From Azospirillum sp. 412522 (GTDB taxonomy: Bacteria > Pseudomonadota > Alphaproteobacteria > Azospirillales > Azospirillaceae), in contig NZ_RWIJ01000010.1 of assembly GCF_019805165.1 (NCBI RefSeq), forward strand, positions 159,110 through 194,169: a DNA stretch of 35,060 nt. The letters run 5' to 3'. A program made the position numbers and the translations under genes. Positions 16,836 through 24,367 of the stretch are shown one piece after another (position 1 is the stretch's first letter; every line of letters begins with the position of its first letter). The notes under the pieces were generated by a model. It searched no databases and was not told where the DNA came from. It saw only the letters and a list, made by a program, of their open reading frames with translations.

Positions 16836-16996
16836 CGAGGCTCCTCTTTCTCCAAAATCGCTCCCACCCCCTTGCGGCCGGCGCGGCACCGGAGGTGTTC
16901 CGCGCTCAAGCCACCGCACTGGGGCGACCCCGTCCCGGTCGCCCCGTCCCCGGCGAAGGCGGGGCGGCGGACGGGACCAAGGACGCCAGCAGCGTT

Positions 16997-17011
16997 ACAA
17001 GAAGCGTGCCA
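16997..17011 (-). promoter_or_regulatory. Candidate sigma-54 promoter of amtB
   Basis: The minus strand reads TGGCACgcttcTTGT, compared with the RpoN consensus TGGCAC-N5-TTGC: a perfect -24 element, correct spacing and one change at -12. It lies about 160 bases upstream of the amtB start. Nitrogen-limited expression through RpoN/NtrC is established for amtB genes in related bacteria. Confidence 0.6.
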
Positions 17012-17431
17012 GTCGAAAACGGCTTGGAATCGTCAGGGTTGTCCTGACGCGGGACCCCCGAACGGGCACCCTCCTACGAGTCGCACCCGTTGCCTGCATA
17101 GAAAATGGGCAGATTTCGGAGCCGACATTTCGCCGAAAATTTCGGGTATCCGACCGAACGGCAGGGCCGGCAACCGCATTTCGCTCTGTTCTCACCAAGC
17201 ATTCTGGCTGCCATTCCGGCAGATGATGAAATTTTGGGCAGACGGTGGCTCGTGCGGCGGTCAAAGCGGAGGCATCGGGGCGGGACGGTCCGCCCGCCTA
17301 CCCCGTCCATCCAGGCCGTTCGGCCGGGCGCCGCATACGCCCCTCTTTCCTCCTAGGCCCGAGAAGAGGTATTGCGGCGGGTAAGCCGATGCGAACCCAC
17401 CGCCGGGCCTATTGGACATGGCGGCGAGATG

Positions 17432-17446
17432 TGGCACCGTCAACGC
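17432..17446 (+). promoter_or_regulatory. Possible sigma-54-like site before glgC
   Basis: TGGCACcgtcaACGC has a perfect -24 hexamer and the conserved GC at -12 with correct spacing, but lacks the TT of the -12 box. It lies 60 bases before the glgC ATG. One such match in GC-rich DNA could be chance. Confidence 0.3.
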
Positions 17447-17506
17447 CTCCATATGGAATGGCCGCCGCCGAGCGGCCGCAAGAATAAGGCAAAGGGGGTA
17501 ACGGCC

Positions 17507-18778
17507 ATGCTCGACAAACGGGATCTGCGCCTCGCACCGCGACGTGCGGTGGCGCTGGTGCTGGCCGGGGGACGCGGAAGCCGTCTGAAGCAGCTGACCG
17601 ACCGGCGGGCCAAGCCGGCGACCTATTTCGGCGGCAAGTACCGCATCATCGACTTCGCCCTGTCCAACTGCGTCAATTCCGGCTTCCGCCGGATCGGCGT
17701 GCTGACGCAGTACAAGTCGCACAGCCTTCTGCGCCATCTCCAGCGCGGCTGGAACGTCTTCCGCGGCGAGATGAACGAGTTCTGCGACCTGCTGCCGGCC
17801 CAGCAGCGGGTCAGCGAGACGGAGTGGTACCAGGGCACCGCCGACGCCGTGTACCAGAACCTCGACATCCTGCGCGACCACGAGCCGGAATATGTCCTGA
17901 TCCTGGCCGGCGACCACATCTACAAGATGGATTACGGCGCGCTGCTGCTCGACCACATCGACCGCAAGGCCGACGTCACCGTTCCCTGCATCGCGGTCCC
18001 GCGCGACCAGGCGACCGGCTTCGGCGTCATGCACATCGACGAGGAGCGCCGCATCATCGACTTCGTCGAGAAGCCGGCCGACCCGCCGCCGATGCCCGGC
18101 CGTCCCGACATGGCGCTGGCCAGCATGGGCATCTACGTCTTCAACGCCCAGTTCCTCTACGACCAGCTGGAGCGCGACGTCGCCACCCCCGGCTCCAGCC
18201 GCGACTTCGGCAAGGACATCATCCCGCATCTGGTGAAGTCGGGCGCCCGCATCATCGCCCATGACTATGCCGACAGCGCGGTGATCGACGCGCCGGACGA
18301 CGCCCCCTACTGGCGCGACGTCGGCACCATCGACGCCTATTGGGAAGCCAACCTCGACCTTTGCCACGTCACGCCGCAGTTGAACCTGTACAACCGCGAC
18401 TGGCCGATCTTCACCTACCAGGAACAGCTACCCCCGGCGAAGTTCGTCTTCGACGACGAGAACCGCCGCGGCACGGCGATCGACAGCCTGGTGTCGGGCG
18501 GCTGCATCATCTCCGGCTCCACCGTGCGCCGCTCGCTGCTGTTCAGCTCGGTCCGCGTCAACTCCTACAGCGAGCTGCACGAGGCGGTGGTCCTGCCGGA
18601 ATGCGACATCGGCCGCCATTGCCGCCTGAAGAAGGTGGTGATCGACCGCGGCGTCAGCATCCCCAACGGCCTCGTCGTCGGCGAGGACGCGGAGCTCGAC
18701 GCCAAGCGCTTTTACCGCAGCGAGGGCGGCGTCGTCCTGATCACCCGCGAGATGATCGAAAAGCTGCCGAAGGAGTAG
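17507..18778 (+). CDS. glgC: Glucose-1-phosphate adenylyltransferase (ADP-glucose pyrophosphorylase)
   Basis: A 423-residue enzyme that makes ADP-glucose and PPi from ATP and glucose 1-phosphate, the committed step of glycogen synthesis. The N-terminal nucleotidyltransferase domain has [20 protein letters not shown], a [13 protein letters not shown] segment, WYQGTADAV, the catalytic Asp in [11 protein letters not shown], and the glucose-1-P site around IVEKP-like FVEKPAD. The C-terminal third is a left-handed beta-helix ([32 protein letters not shown]). The ATG at 17507 has AAGGGGG 8 bases upstream and the fold starts right after it; further in-frame upstream codons have no support. It is followed by glgA, 194 bp away, with an inverted-repeat element between. 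Confidence 0.96.
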   Translation: MLDKRDLRLAPRRAVALVLAGGRGSRLKQLTDRRAKPATYFGGKYRIIDFALSNCVNSGFRRIGVLTQYKSHSLLRHLQRGWNVFRGEMNEFCDLLPAQQRVSETEWYQGTADAVYQNLDILRDHEPEYVLILAGDHIYKMDYGALLLDHIDRKADVTVPCIAVPRDQATGFGVMHIDEERRIIDFVEKPADPPPMPGRPDMALASMGIYVFNAQFLYDQLERDVATPGSSRDFGKDIIPHLVKSGARIIAHDYADSAVIDAPDDAPYWRDVGTIDAYWEANLDLCHVTPQLNLYNRDWPIFTYQEQLPPAKFVFDDENRRGTAIDSLVSGGCIISGSTVRRSLLFSSVRVNSYSELHEAVVLPECDIGRHCRLKKVVIDRGVSIPNGLVVGEDAELDAKRFYRSEGGVVLITREMIEKLPKE

Positions 18779-18812
18779 GAAGCCCTCCTGTCTCCCCACC
18801 CTTCCCCTCTGC

Positions 18813-18903
18813 GGCCGTCATTCCCGCGAAGGCGGGAATCCAGCGCCTCCGAAGCCGACCCTTCGGAACAACCTGGATCCCCGCCTCCGCGGAGATGACG
18901 GCC
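18813..18903. repeat. Dispersed inverted-repeat element, copy 2
   Basis: A 91 bp element with the same terminal inverted arms as 292-383 (left arm GGCCGTCATTCCCGCGAAGG; right arm ends GGAGATGACGGCC, with a few changes) and a different centre. It lies between glgC and glgA on the same strand. The RNA hairpin could affect how much transcription continues from glgC into glgA. Confidence 0.85.
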
Positions 18904-18972
18904 GGGTGAGCGGCAGGCCTATCGTTCCTCCCGACATTCGCCCCTCCCGCCTTTCATCCGAGTGCCTTCCCG

Positions 18973-20439
18973 ATGCGCGTCCTCTACGTCACGTCCGAAT
19001 GCTACCCGATGGTCAAGACGGGGGGGCTGGCGGACGTGTCCGCCGCCCTGCCGCCGGCCCTGAACGCTGCCGGCGCCGATGTCCGCCTGCTGCTGCCGGG
19101 CTATCCCACCGTCCTGAACAGTTTGCAGAACCTGCATGACGTCGGCGACCTGATCACCGACCTGCCCGGCTGCGACCGCGCCCAGCTGTGCATCGGCCGC
19201 ACCGCCGACGGGGTTCTCGCCTATGCGCTGAAGGCGCCGTCGCTGTACGACCGTCCCGGCAACCCCTATCTCGGGCCGGACGGCAAGGACTGGGCGGACA
19301 ACGCCCAGCGCTTCGCCGCGCTGGCCTGGGTCGCCGCCGGCTTCGCGGCGGAGACCTCCTACGATCCCTGGTGGCGGCCCGACATCCTGCACGGCCATGA
19401 CTGGCAGGCGGCGCTGATCCCCGCCTATCTGACCCTGCGCCCCGACCGCTTCGCCGGCCCCTTCCGGCCGGGCACGGTTCTGACCATCCACAACATCGCC
19501 TATCAGGGCCTGTTCGGCCCCTGGATGATGGGCGACCTCGGCCTGCCCTCCTCCAGCTTCCGCGTCGATGGCGTCGAGTATTACGGCAACATCAGCTTCC
19601 TGAAGGCCGGTTGCTTCTATGCCGACCGCCTGACCACGGTCAGCCCGACCTACGCCAACGAGATCCAGACGCCGGAGCACGGCACCGGCCTGCAGGGCCT
19701 GCTCGCCAGCCGGTCCGACGTGCTGACCGGCATCCTGAACGGCGTCGATTACGCGGTGTGGGACCCGGCGACCGACCTGCATCTGCCCGCCCGCTACACC
19801 CCCGACGACCTTGGTGGAAAGGACGCCTGCAAGGCCGACCTGCAATCCGCCTTCGGCCTGGACCGCCGCGCCGACGCGCCGCTGGCCGCCGTGGTCAGCC
19901 GCCTGACCTGGCACAAGGGCCTCGATCTGGTTCTGGAGGCCGCCGGCCAATGGGTATCCTGGGGCGGCCAGCTGGTGGTGCTGGGCAGCGGCGACGCCTC
20001 CAGCGAGGCCGGCTTCCGCCAGCTCGCCCAGTGGCATCCGCAGTCCATCGGCGTCCGCATCGGCTATGACGAGCCGCTGTCCCACCGCATCCAGGCCGGT
20101 TCCGACCTGTTCCTGGTGCCGTCCCGGTCGGAGCCCTGCGGCCTGACCCAGCTCTACGCCCTGAAATACGGCACCCTGCCGCTGGTCCGCCGCACCGGCG
20201 GCCTCGCCGACACGGTGATCGACGCCAACCCGGCCGCCAGCGCCGACGGCAGCGCGACGGGGTTCCAGTTCGTCAACGCGACCGGCCAGGAATTGGTTTG
20301 GGCGCTGCGCCGGGCGATGAGCGTCTACCGCAAGCCCGACCGCTGGCAGGCGATGCAGCGCCGCGCCATGACACGGGACTTCGGCTGGCACGGGCCGGCG
20401 GAGGAGTACATGGAACTGTATCGGGGAGTGGGGGGATAA
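18973..20439 (+). CDS. glgA: Glycogen synthase (ADP-glucose type)
   Basis: A 488-residue GT5 glycosyltransferase that extends alpha-1,4-glucan chains from ADP-glucose. It has the N-terminal ADP-glucose motif KTGGLADV (Lys15), HGHDWQAAL, TIHNIAYQG in the first Rossmann domain, and in the second VSRLTWHKGLDL, the retaining-GT motif SEPCGLTQLYALKYG and RRTGGLADTV. Length is normal. The ribosome site is poor (GAG ten bases before the ATG), so some translation level control or a different leader is possible. It forms a glycogen pair with glgC; glgB, glgP and glgX are not in the window. It ends 33 bp from the convergent NACHT gene. Confidence 0.96.
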   Translation: MRVLYVTSECYPMVKTGGLADVSAALPPALNAAGADVRLLLPGYPTVLNSLQNLHDVGDLITDLPGCDRAQLCIGRTADGVLAYALKAPSLYDRPGNPYLGPDGKDWADNAQRFAALAWVAAGFAAETSYDPWWRPDILHGHDWQAALIPAYLTLRPDRFAGPFRPGTVLTIHNIAYQGLFGPWMMGDLGLPSSSFRVDGVEYYGNISFLKAGCFYADRLTTVSPTYANEIQTPEHGTGLQGLLASRSDVLTGILNGVDYAVWDPATDLHLPARYTPDDLGGKDACKADLQSAFGLDRRADAPLAAVVSRLTWHKGLDLVLEAAGQWVSWGGQLVVLGSGDASSEAGFRQLAQWHPQSIGVRIGYDEPLSHRIQAGSDLFLVPSRSEPCGLTQLYALKYGTLPLVRRTGGLADTVIDANPAASADGSATGFQFVNATGQELVWALRRAMSVYRKPDRWQAMQRRAMTRDFGWHGPAEEYMELYRGVGG

Positions 20440-20472
20440 TAGAGCGATGCTCTGCCTTGGCGCCTCTTTAGT

Positions 20473-23229
20473 TCATGGAGTCCGATAGCAGGCGGTAAGT
20501 TGCTTCGGTGTCAGTTGTTCTGGTTGGAGGTCAGCGCACGTCAAGTTGGCATTCGTTAGGTTGGCGTCCGTCAGATCAGCGCGCGTCAGGTCGGCGTTCG
20601 TCAGGTCGGCGTTCGTCAGGTTAGCGTTTGTTAGGTCAGCTTCCCTCAAGTCGGCGCCCGTCAGATTGGCGTTCGTCAAATCGACGCGCATTAGATTGGC
20701 ACCCGTCAGATAAGCACCGGTTAAGGTAGCATCCTTCAGGTCAGCGCCCAGCAGGTCAGCGTCCAGCAGGTCGGCGCCTGTTAAGACGGCTCCCGTCAAG
20801 TAAGTGTCCATTAGGTAAGCATCTGTCAGGTCAGCGCCCCTTAGGTCAGCGCCCGCAAGGTTAGCGCCCGTCAAGTTCGCTCCCCTCAGGTCGGCATCCG
20901 TCAGGTTGGCGCCCGTTAGGTTGGCGTTCTCCAAGTCGACGCTCCTCAGATCAGCGCCACTCAGGTCAAAGATGTGGAATGTTTCCCGAGCAATGGACCA
21001 ATCCGTCACACGGCCAGCAAGACGATGCAGGGTTTCTGCCAGAATTGCGGGGTCAATACGGATAGGATTAGGTTTTTCTTCCAGCGCGCGTGAAACTGCC
21101 GCGACGGCGCAGAGCATAGCGATCTCAGCGTTGCGAATTAGTCTTTCACTGTCTCGCGAGCGCATCCCGCCGTCCGGTAAAGGCATGCCCGCTTCTAGAC
21201 ATTCTACCAACAGACTAGACATGGCGCTCCACCATTGAGCAACCTTCGGAGGAGCGCGACTGGCTTCGGTAGCCACTTGCGCGGACAGAAAAACGTAAGT
21301 TGACCAATCCATAGCCGCTGGACCACACAATTCCAGCCAATCCTTCAATGCAGCGTCCGTTCTGTTGCGCCGGACCTCCTGCGAGTTCGGCATCTCCGGC
21401 AATAAGCGAACCACCCGACGGGCGGTCAGGAACTGACCGAAGCTTTTATGGGTAAATTCGACCAGCCGATGTTCCACCCCTTGGTGGGCACGGCAGAAAA
21501 AGCTGTCGAGTAGCGTAGTCAGGGCCGCGTCGGTGTTATTAGAAAGCAACCTTAACTCGCCAGATAGCCTGTTGTCGACTAGCCGCTTTTCCACATCATT
21601 CAAAGGTACAGCTCGGTTAGTGCCGGCATGCCATGCCGCCACAGCAACCTCCTCCAGCATTTGTTCCAGCCGGTCGCGAACAGGGTCGATGGCCTCAGTG
21701 CTCCCGTCTCCCGGAAGCCGCCGATGGATACGGTCGAGGACATGGCCGAACAAACGAGTGTAGAGGTCATGGACATCGCTGATGGTGGCGGCCCGTTCCG
21801 GCCCTTCCTCTGTCAGAATCTGTGCCAGTAGCCAATTCAACAGCGGCTGCTCAGTCAGCGAGTCGATATGCGGGTCGTCGCGTTTCAACGGCTCCGGCAC
21901 CCCACCTTTCGGATCGAAGCGATCCCACCAGTTCCACCGCTGATCGAGGTCAGCCAATTCTTGTGGCTCGTAACTGTACCGGTCATGCACGGCGATGCGA
22001 TAGCGCAGCACATGCAGACGAGCGTCGTCACCGCGGCCGATAGCCCCGGTGGCTACGGCGGCACCAGTGGCACCCGGCCGGCCGGCAAGCAGCAGCAGAA
22101 CGCGTGAACCTTCACGGTTCCACTCCGACAAGCGCTGCCCCAAATCGGTGATGAAGCCACTTAGCAGCACCGTAGCCCCTTGGCCTGCCTTGGCCAGTTC
22201 ATCCAGCCCATCCAGGATCAGCACTAACGGCTCGACGGCTGAAAGAGGATTGAAGGGATCATGCCCAAGGTCGCCGACCAGATAGCGGGCTAACTCCTCA
22301 AGCGCGCCCCTGGCGATGTTGAGCCGGGTGAGCGGCACCAGTAGCACCCGCCGCTTGTCCGCCGCCAATTGGGCGGCGAGTTTCATGCAGGCGCTCGACT
22401 TGCCAGCGCCGGGTTCGCCGGACAGCACACGAATCCGCTCGGACGGGCCATGATCCGTCCGGCTCGCCCAGCCATACAGTGTGTCGTCCAGCCAGACGAG
22501 GGTCCGCTTACGCCGCTCGCCGCCTATCCGCTCCGGCGCCTCCGGGTCGCCCACCGCCGCCCGCAGGGGAACATAGAGGTCGTTCAGGGAACAGCGGATC
22601 TTCTCCGGGTTCAGCGCCCGCAACGGCGCATCCATCGCCTTGACCAAACGGTCGCGATAGGCATTCCACTGCAGCGACCGCTGCGCCGCCAGATCGAATG
22701 GTGTCGGTTCCAACGCCGCCCGTAGCGCTTGATAGTCCTTTTCCCGCTCTGGATTCCGCCACTCTCCGGCCAGCGCGAGCGGTAACGCGGCAGCGAAGGC
22801 GCGGCGGATCAGTAGCCGATTGACGTCGAGTACCTCACAGGCCCGCATGAACCAGTCGAACAAGGTGAGCAGCGTTTCCAAACCCGGCCAGCGCTCTGGA
22901 TCGGTTAATGCAAGTTCGGTCAGGTCTAGGGAAGTATCGGCGGTCGCACCCAGAATCGCCGCCTCGATTTCCCGCGGATCGGCCTCCGCCGCCAACACCG
23001 GGGCATTGCGCGCCTCCGCCTGAATAACGCGGATGGCGGCTGCATAGGCGGCGCGTTGAAGCAGCAGCTTCGCCCCCTCCTCCACCGTGGGCTGGGTTTT
23101 CGGATCTGCCTTGAAGGCGCCGGTGGCGTCGATCACCCCCTTGATCGCGCTGGCGAACTTTAGATCGGCCAAATCGACCGCCACCTTGCCGAATGCCCGC
23201 GCAAGGCTGGCCCGCTCAACCGCAACCAT
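20473..23229 (-). CDS. NACHT-type STAND NTPase with C-terminal pentapeptide repeats
   Basis: A 918-residue protein. Residues 1-about 235 form an Ala/Leu-rich helical N-terminal domain I do not recognise; no nuclease, TIR or protease motif is seen. An NTPase domain follows: Walker A SGEPGAGKSS (about 270-279), and NACHT-style Walker B LVLILDGLDEL (about 335-345). A winged-helix/helical stretch then leads to FTHKSFGQFLTAR (about 592), the His-containing motif typical of NACHT proteins, and a helical segment to about 755. The C-terminus (about 756-901) is roughly 29 pentapeptide repeats of A(D/N)LxxA type, ending in QPEQLTPKQL. The ATG at 23229 is chosen as the first codon before a folded-looking start; GGGGG lies upstream. 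Codon use is less GC-biased than the neighbours, consistent with transfer. A role in phage defence is inferred from the family. Confidence 0.85.
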   Translation of the reverse strand: MVAVERASLARAFGKVAVDLADLKFASAIKGVIDATGAFKADPKTQPTVEEGAKLLLQRAAYAAAIRVIQAEARNAPVLAAEADPREIEAAILGATADTSLDLTELALTDPERWPGLETLLTLFDWFMRACEVLDVNRLLIRRAFAAALPLALAGEWRNPEREKDYQALRAALEPTPFDLAAQRSLQWNAYRDRLVKAMDAPLRALNPEKIRCSLNDLYVPLRAAVGDPEAPERIGGERRKRTLVWLDDTLYGWASRTDHGPSERIRVLSGEPGAGKSSACMKLAAQLAADKRRVLLVPLTRLNIARGALEELARYLVGDLGHDPFNPLSAVEPLVLILDGLDELAKAGQGATVLLSGFITDLGQRLSEWNREGSRVLLLLAGRPGATGAAVATGAIGRGDDARLHVLRYRIAVHDRYSYEPQELADLDQRWNWWDRFDPKGGVPEPLKRDDPHIDSLTEQPLLNWLLAQILTEEGPERAATISDVHDLYTRLFGHVLDRIHRRLPGDGSTEAIDPVRDRLEQMLEEVAVAAWHAGTNRAVPLNDVEKRLVDNRLSGELRLLSNNTDAALTTLLDSFFCRAHQGVEHRLVEFTHKSFGQFLTARRVVRLLPEMPNSQEVRRNRTDAALKDWLELCGPAAMDWSTYVFLSAQVATEASRAPPKVAQWWSAMSSLLVECLEAGMPLPDGGMRSRDSERLIRNAEIAMLCAVAAVSRALEEKPNPIRIDPAILAETLHRLAGRVTDWSIARETFHIFDLSGADLRSVDLENANLTGANLTDADLRGANLTGANLAGADLRGADLTDAYLMDTYLTGAVLTGADLLDADLLGADLKDATLTGAYLTGANLMRVDLTNANLTGADLREADLTNANLTNADLTNADLTRADLTDANLTNANLTCADLQPEQLTPKQLTACYRTP
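20527..20964 (-). repeat. Tract of 15 bp units encoding the pentapeptide repeats
   Basis: About 29 tandem 15 bp units, seen on the plus strand as a recurrent GTCAGRTYRGCG(C/T)YC-like pattern. They encode A(D/N)L-type repeats such as ADLTNANLTNADLTNADL. Synonymous changes between units show selection on the protein, not a simple satellite. The most uniform units are at the C-terminal end (20530-20640), suggesting recent slippage there. Confidence 0.9.
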
Positions 23230-23551
23230 GCTCTGCCCCCGATGTTCCCGATATTGCTTTTCGCTGCTTTCCGGTGTCAGCCGTGGATAGCGATCTACTC
23301 TCGCTCCAGCGTCAGAAGTGCGGCAGGACGCCACAAGGTCAAGGACCGTGGCGCCATGCGGCGCCCGTTCGCCTCTTCATGAACGATGGCATCGAAATGG
23401 TGGAGGAAACGAACGCGCATCGCCAGACCTTCAGTCTTTTGCCGTGTTCTTTACTCTCACCTTTCCACCCTTGGGAGATCAATATGGGCATTTCGCCACG
23501 TCTGCCTTACAATCCCCGGCATCACCTGCCAGGAGTCCTCCCACAGCAGGA
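23230..23551. other. Upstream region of the NACHT gene
   Basis: 322 bp expected to hold the NACHT promoter on the minus strand. It is AT-richer than the core genome around 23420-23510. I see no gene, no clear -35/-10 pair and no operator dyad. Confidence 0.35.
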
Positions 23552-23684
23552 GTGAACACTGAACACACCCACGAAAACCGTTCCAAACTGTTTCAAACGT
23601 TCCATCCCGCCACCGCCGGCCCTGCCAGGCGCCTCGGATTGAACGGTGAACAGCCCCGCGAAACCTGTTCCACGCTGTTCCACC
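23552..23684. repeat. Duplicated ~130 bp repeat, copy A
   Basis: Two related units joined head to tail. Unit A1 contains GAAAACCGTTCCAAACTG and CAAACGTTCCATCC; unit A2 contains TGAACAGCCCCGCGAAACC and TGTTCCACGC. The same arrangement recurs 610 bp away at 24162-24286. Over 23571-23620 versus 24181-24230, 41 of 50 bases agree; over 23641-23675 versus 24252-24286, 31 of 35 agree. It is noncoding. Confidence 0.8.
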
Positions 23685-23704
23685 AGGCCAATACCGCCAG
23701 CCAC

Positions 23705-23727
23705 GCTCGCCGCAGATGCCGAGCTTG
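23705..23727. repeat. 23 bp perfect copy of a ppdK segment
   Basis: GCTCGCCGCAGATGCCGAGC plus TTG is identical to 24508-24530 inside ppdK, where it encodes KLGICGE on the minus strand. The copy lies outside ppdK, about 640 bp beyond its stop. It may be a recombination scar or an att-like direct repeat. Confidence 0.75.
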
Positions 23728-23778
23728 GAAGCCCTTGAATTGGACCAGTTCACACTCACCGCATACATTCAGTGATGG

Positions 23779-23961
23779 ATGTGCCCCATAGCCGAGCCTG
23801 CAACCGCATTTGAGCCAGCCGATGACGATGCGCTGACACGCGCCGTGGCCGAGGCGCGGGCACAGGTTGCCGCCGGTCAGGCAATTCCTCTGCGCGACGT
23901 TGCCGATTGGCTCGACAGTTGGGGCACGACAGATGAGCGTCCTGCGCCGTCGTGGACGTAG
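23779..23961 (+). CDS. Orphan antitoxin-like small protein
   Basis: A 60-residue ORF. Its C-terminal part, ALTRAVAEARAQVAAGQAIP followed by LRDVADWLDSWGTTDERPAP, resembles small antitoxins that partner ParE/RelE toxins, in which a helix with alternating Ala/Arg and a final WLxSWGT-x-x-E-x-P-x-P motif is common; this is from memory, not a search. The N-terminus (MCPIAEPATAFEP) is short and the ribosome site is weak, so it may be truncated. The stop overlaps a GTG (GTGGACGTAG) where a toxin gene would be expected, but the frame that follows shows no ParE-like sequence. It is flanked by the two ~130 bp repeats. It could be a decaying toxin-antitoxin pair. Confidence 0.45.
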   Translation: MCPIAEPATAFEPADDDALTRAVAEARAQVAAGQAIPLRDVADWLDSWGTTDERPAPSWT

Positions 23962-24161
23962 TCTTCGCACGGGGCACAGAACCAGCCTTGACGCAACGCA
24001 GCGGCCGACGACAAGCCGCCATGTTTTTCCATGCCTCCTTACCGCGGGCCGCTCTCCGTGATAGGACTAAAAGCCGCCACCGTCCGAGGAGTGTCCTGCA
24101 TGTATCGCCCATGGTGCCACGCCCCTTTGCGCCCATTCTCCCGCGCACCCGCCCCGCCGAA

Positions 24162-24286
24162 TGGAACAGTGAACAGCCCCCGGAAAACCGTTCCAACCTG
24201 TTCCAAACGTTCCATCCGACCACCGTCCCCCATGCCCGGCGGCCCCGCGTGGAACACTGAACAGTCCCCCGAAACCTGTTCCACGC
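24162..24286. repeat. Duplicated ~130 bp repeat, copy B
   Basis: Second copy of the element at 23552-23684. Its second half contains a 9 bp inverted repeat, CGTGGAACA (24248-24256) and TGTTCCACG (24277-24285), around a 20-base spacer. In the first half TGGAACA and TGTTCCA recur in the same orientation, so each half can form a stem-loop. Confidence 0.8.
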
Positions 24287-24302
24287 ACCCAACCCCGCCC
24301 CC

Positions 24303-24341
24303 AAAACGAAACGGCCCCCTTCCCTTGCGGAAAGAGGGCCG
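24303..24341 (-). terminator. Terminator of ppdK
   Basis: On the minus strand, CGGCCCTCTTTCC and GGGAAGGGGGCCG form a 13 bp stem (two G-U pairs) with loop GCAA (24312-24341), followed by TTTCGTTTTG. It starts 26 bases after the ppdK stop. Confidence 0.88.
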
Positions 24342-24367
24342 AAGTCGTTTCAGCTACCCGGTTCGGC

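Larger units (their letters stand above)
16836..17506. other. Long divergent intergenic region between amtB and glgC
   Basis: 671 bp with no credible gene. It holds the sigma-54 site for amtB (16997-17011), a weaker sigma-54-like site before glgC (17432-17446) and a small hairpin CTGCC-ATTCC-GGCAG near 17208. The central part (17080-17240) is less GC-rich than its surroundings. I found no convincing NtrC dyad by eye. Confidence 0.45.
23962..24367. other. Noncoding stretch between the antitoxin-like ORF and ppdK
   Basis: 406 bp. It contains repeat copy B (24162-24286) and the ppdK terminator (24303-24341). The first 200 bp shows no gene I can support; short open frames here have no ribosome site and run through the repeat. 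Confidence 0.5.

Noticed and set aside
20527..20964. Regular repeated DNA that could be taken for a CRISPR array or satellite
   Set aside because: The 15 bp period matches pentapeptide codons in one open frame with synonymous changes; there are no unique spacers.
23457..23768. A minus-strand frame of 103 codons containing GICGERG
   Set aside because: Most of it is translation of the noncoding repeat copy A plus the 23 bp ppdK copy; there is no ribosome site.
23952..24260. A toxin gene partner for the antitoxin-like ORF
   Set aside because: The frame starts plausibly (GTG overlapping the antitoxin stop) but soon runs through the noncoding repeat and shows no ParE/RelE-like residues.
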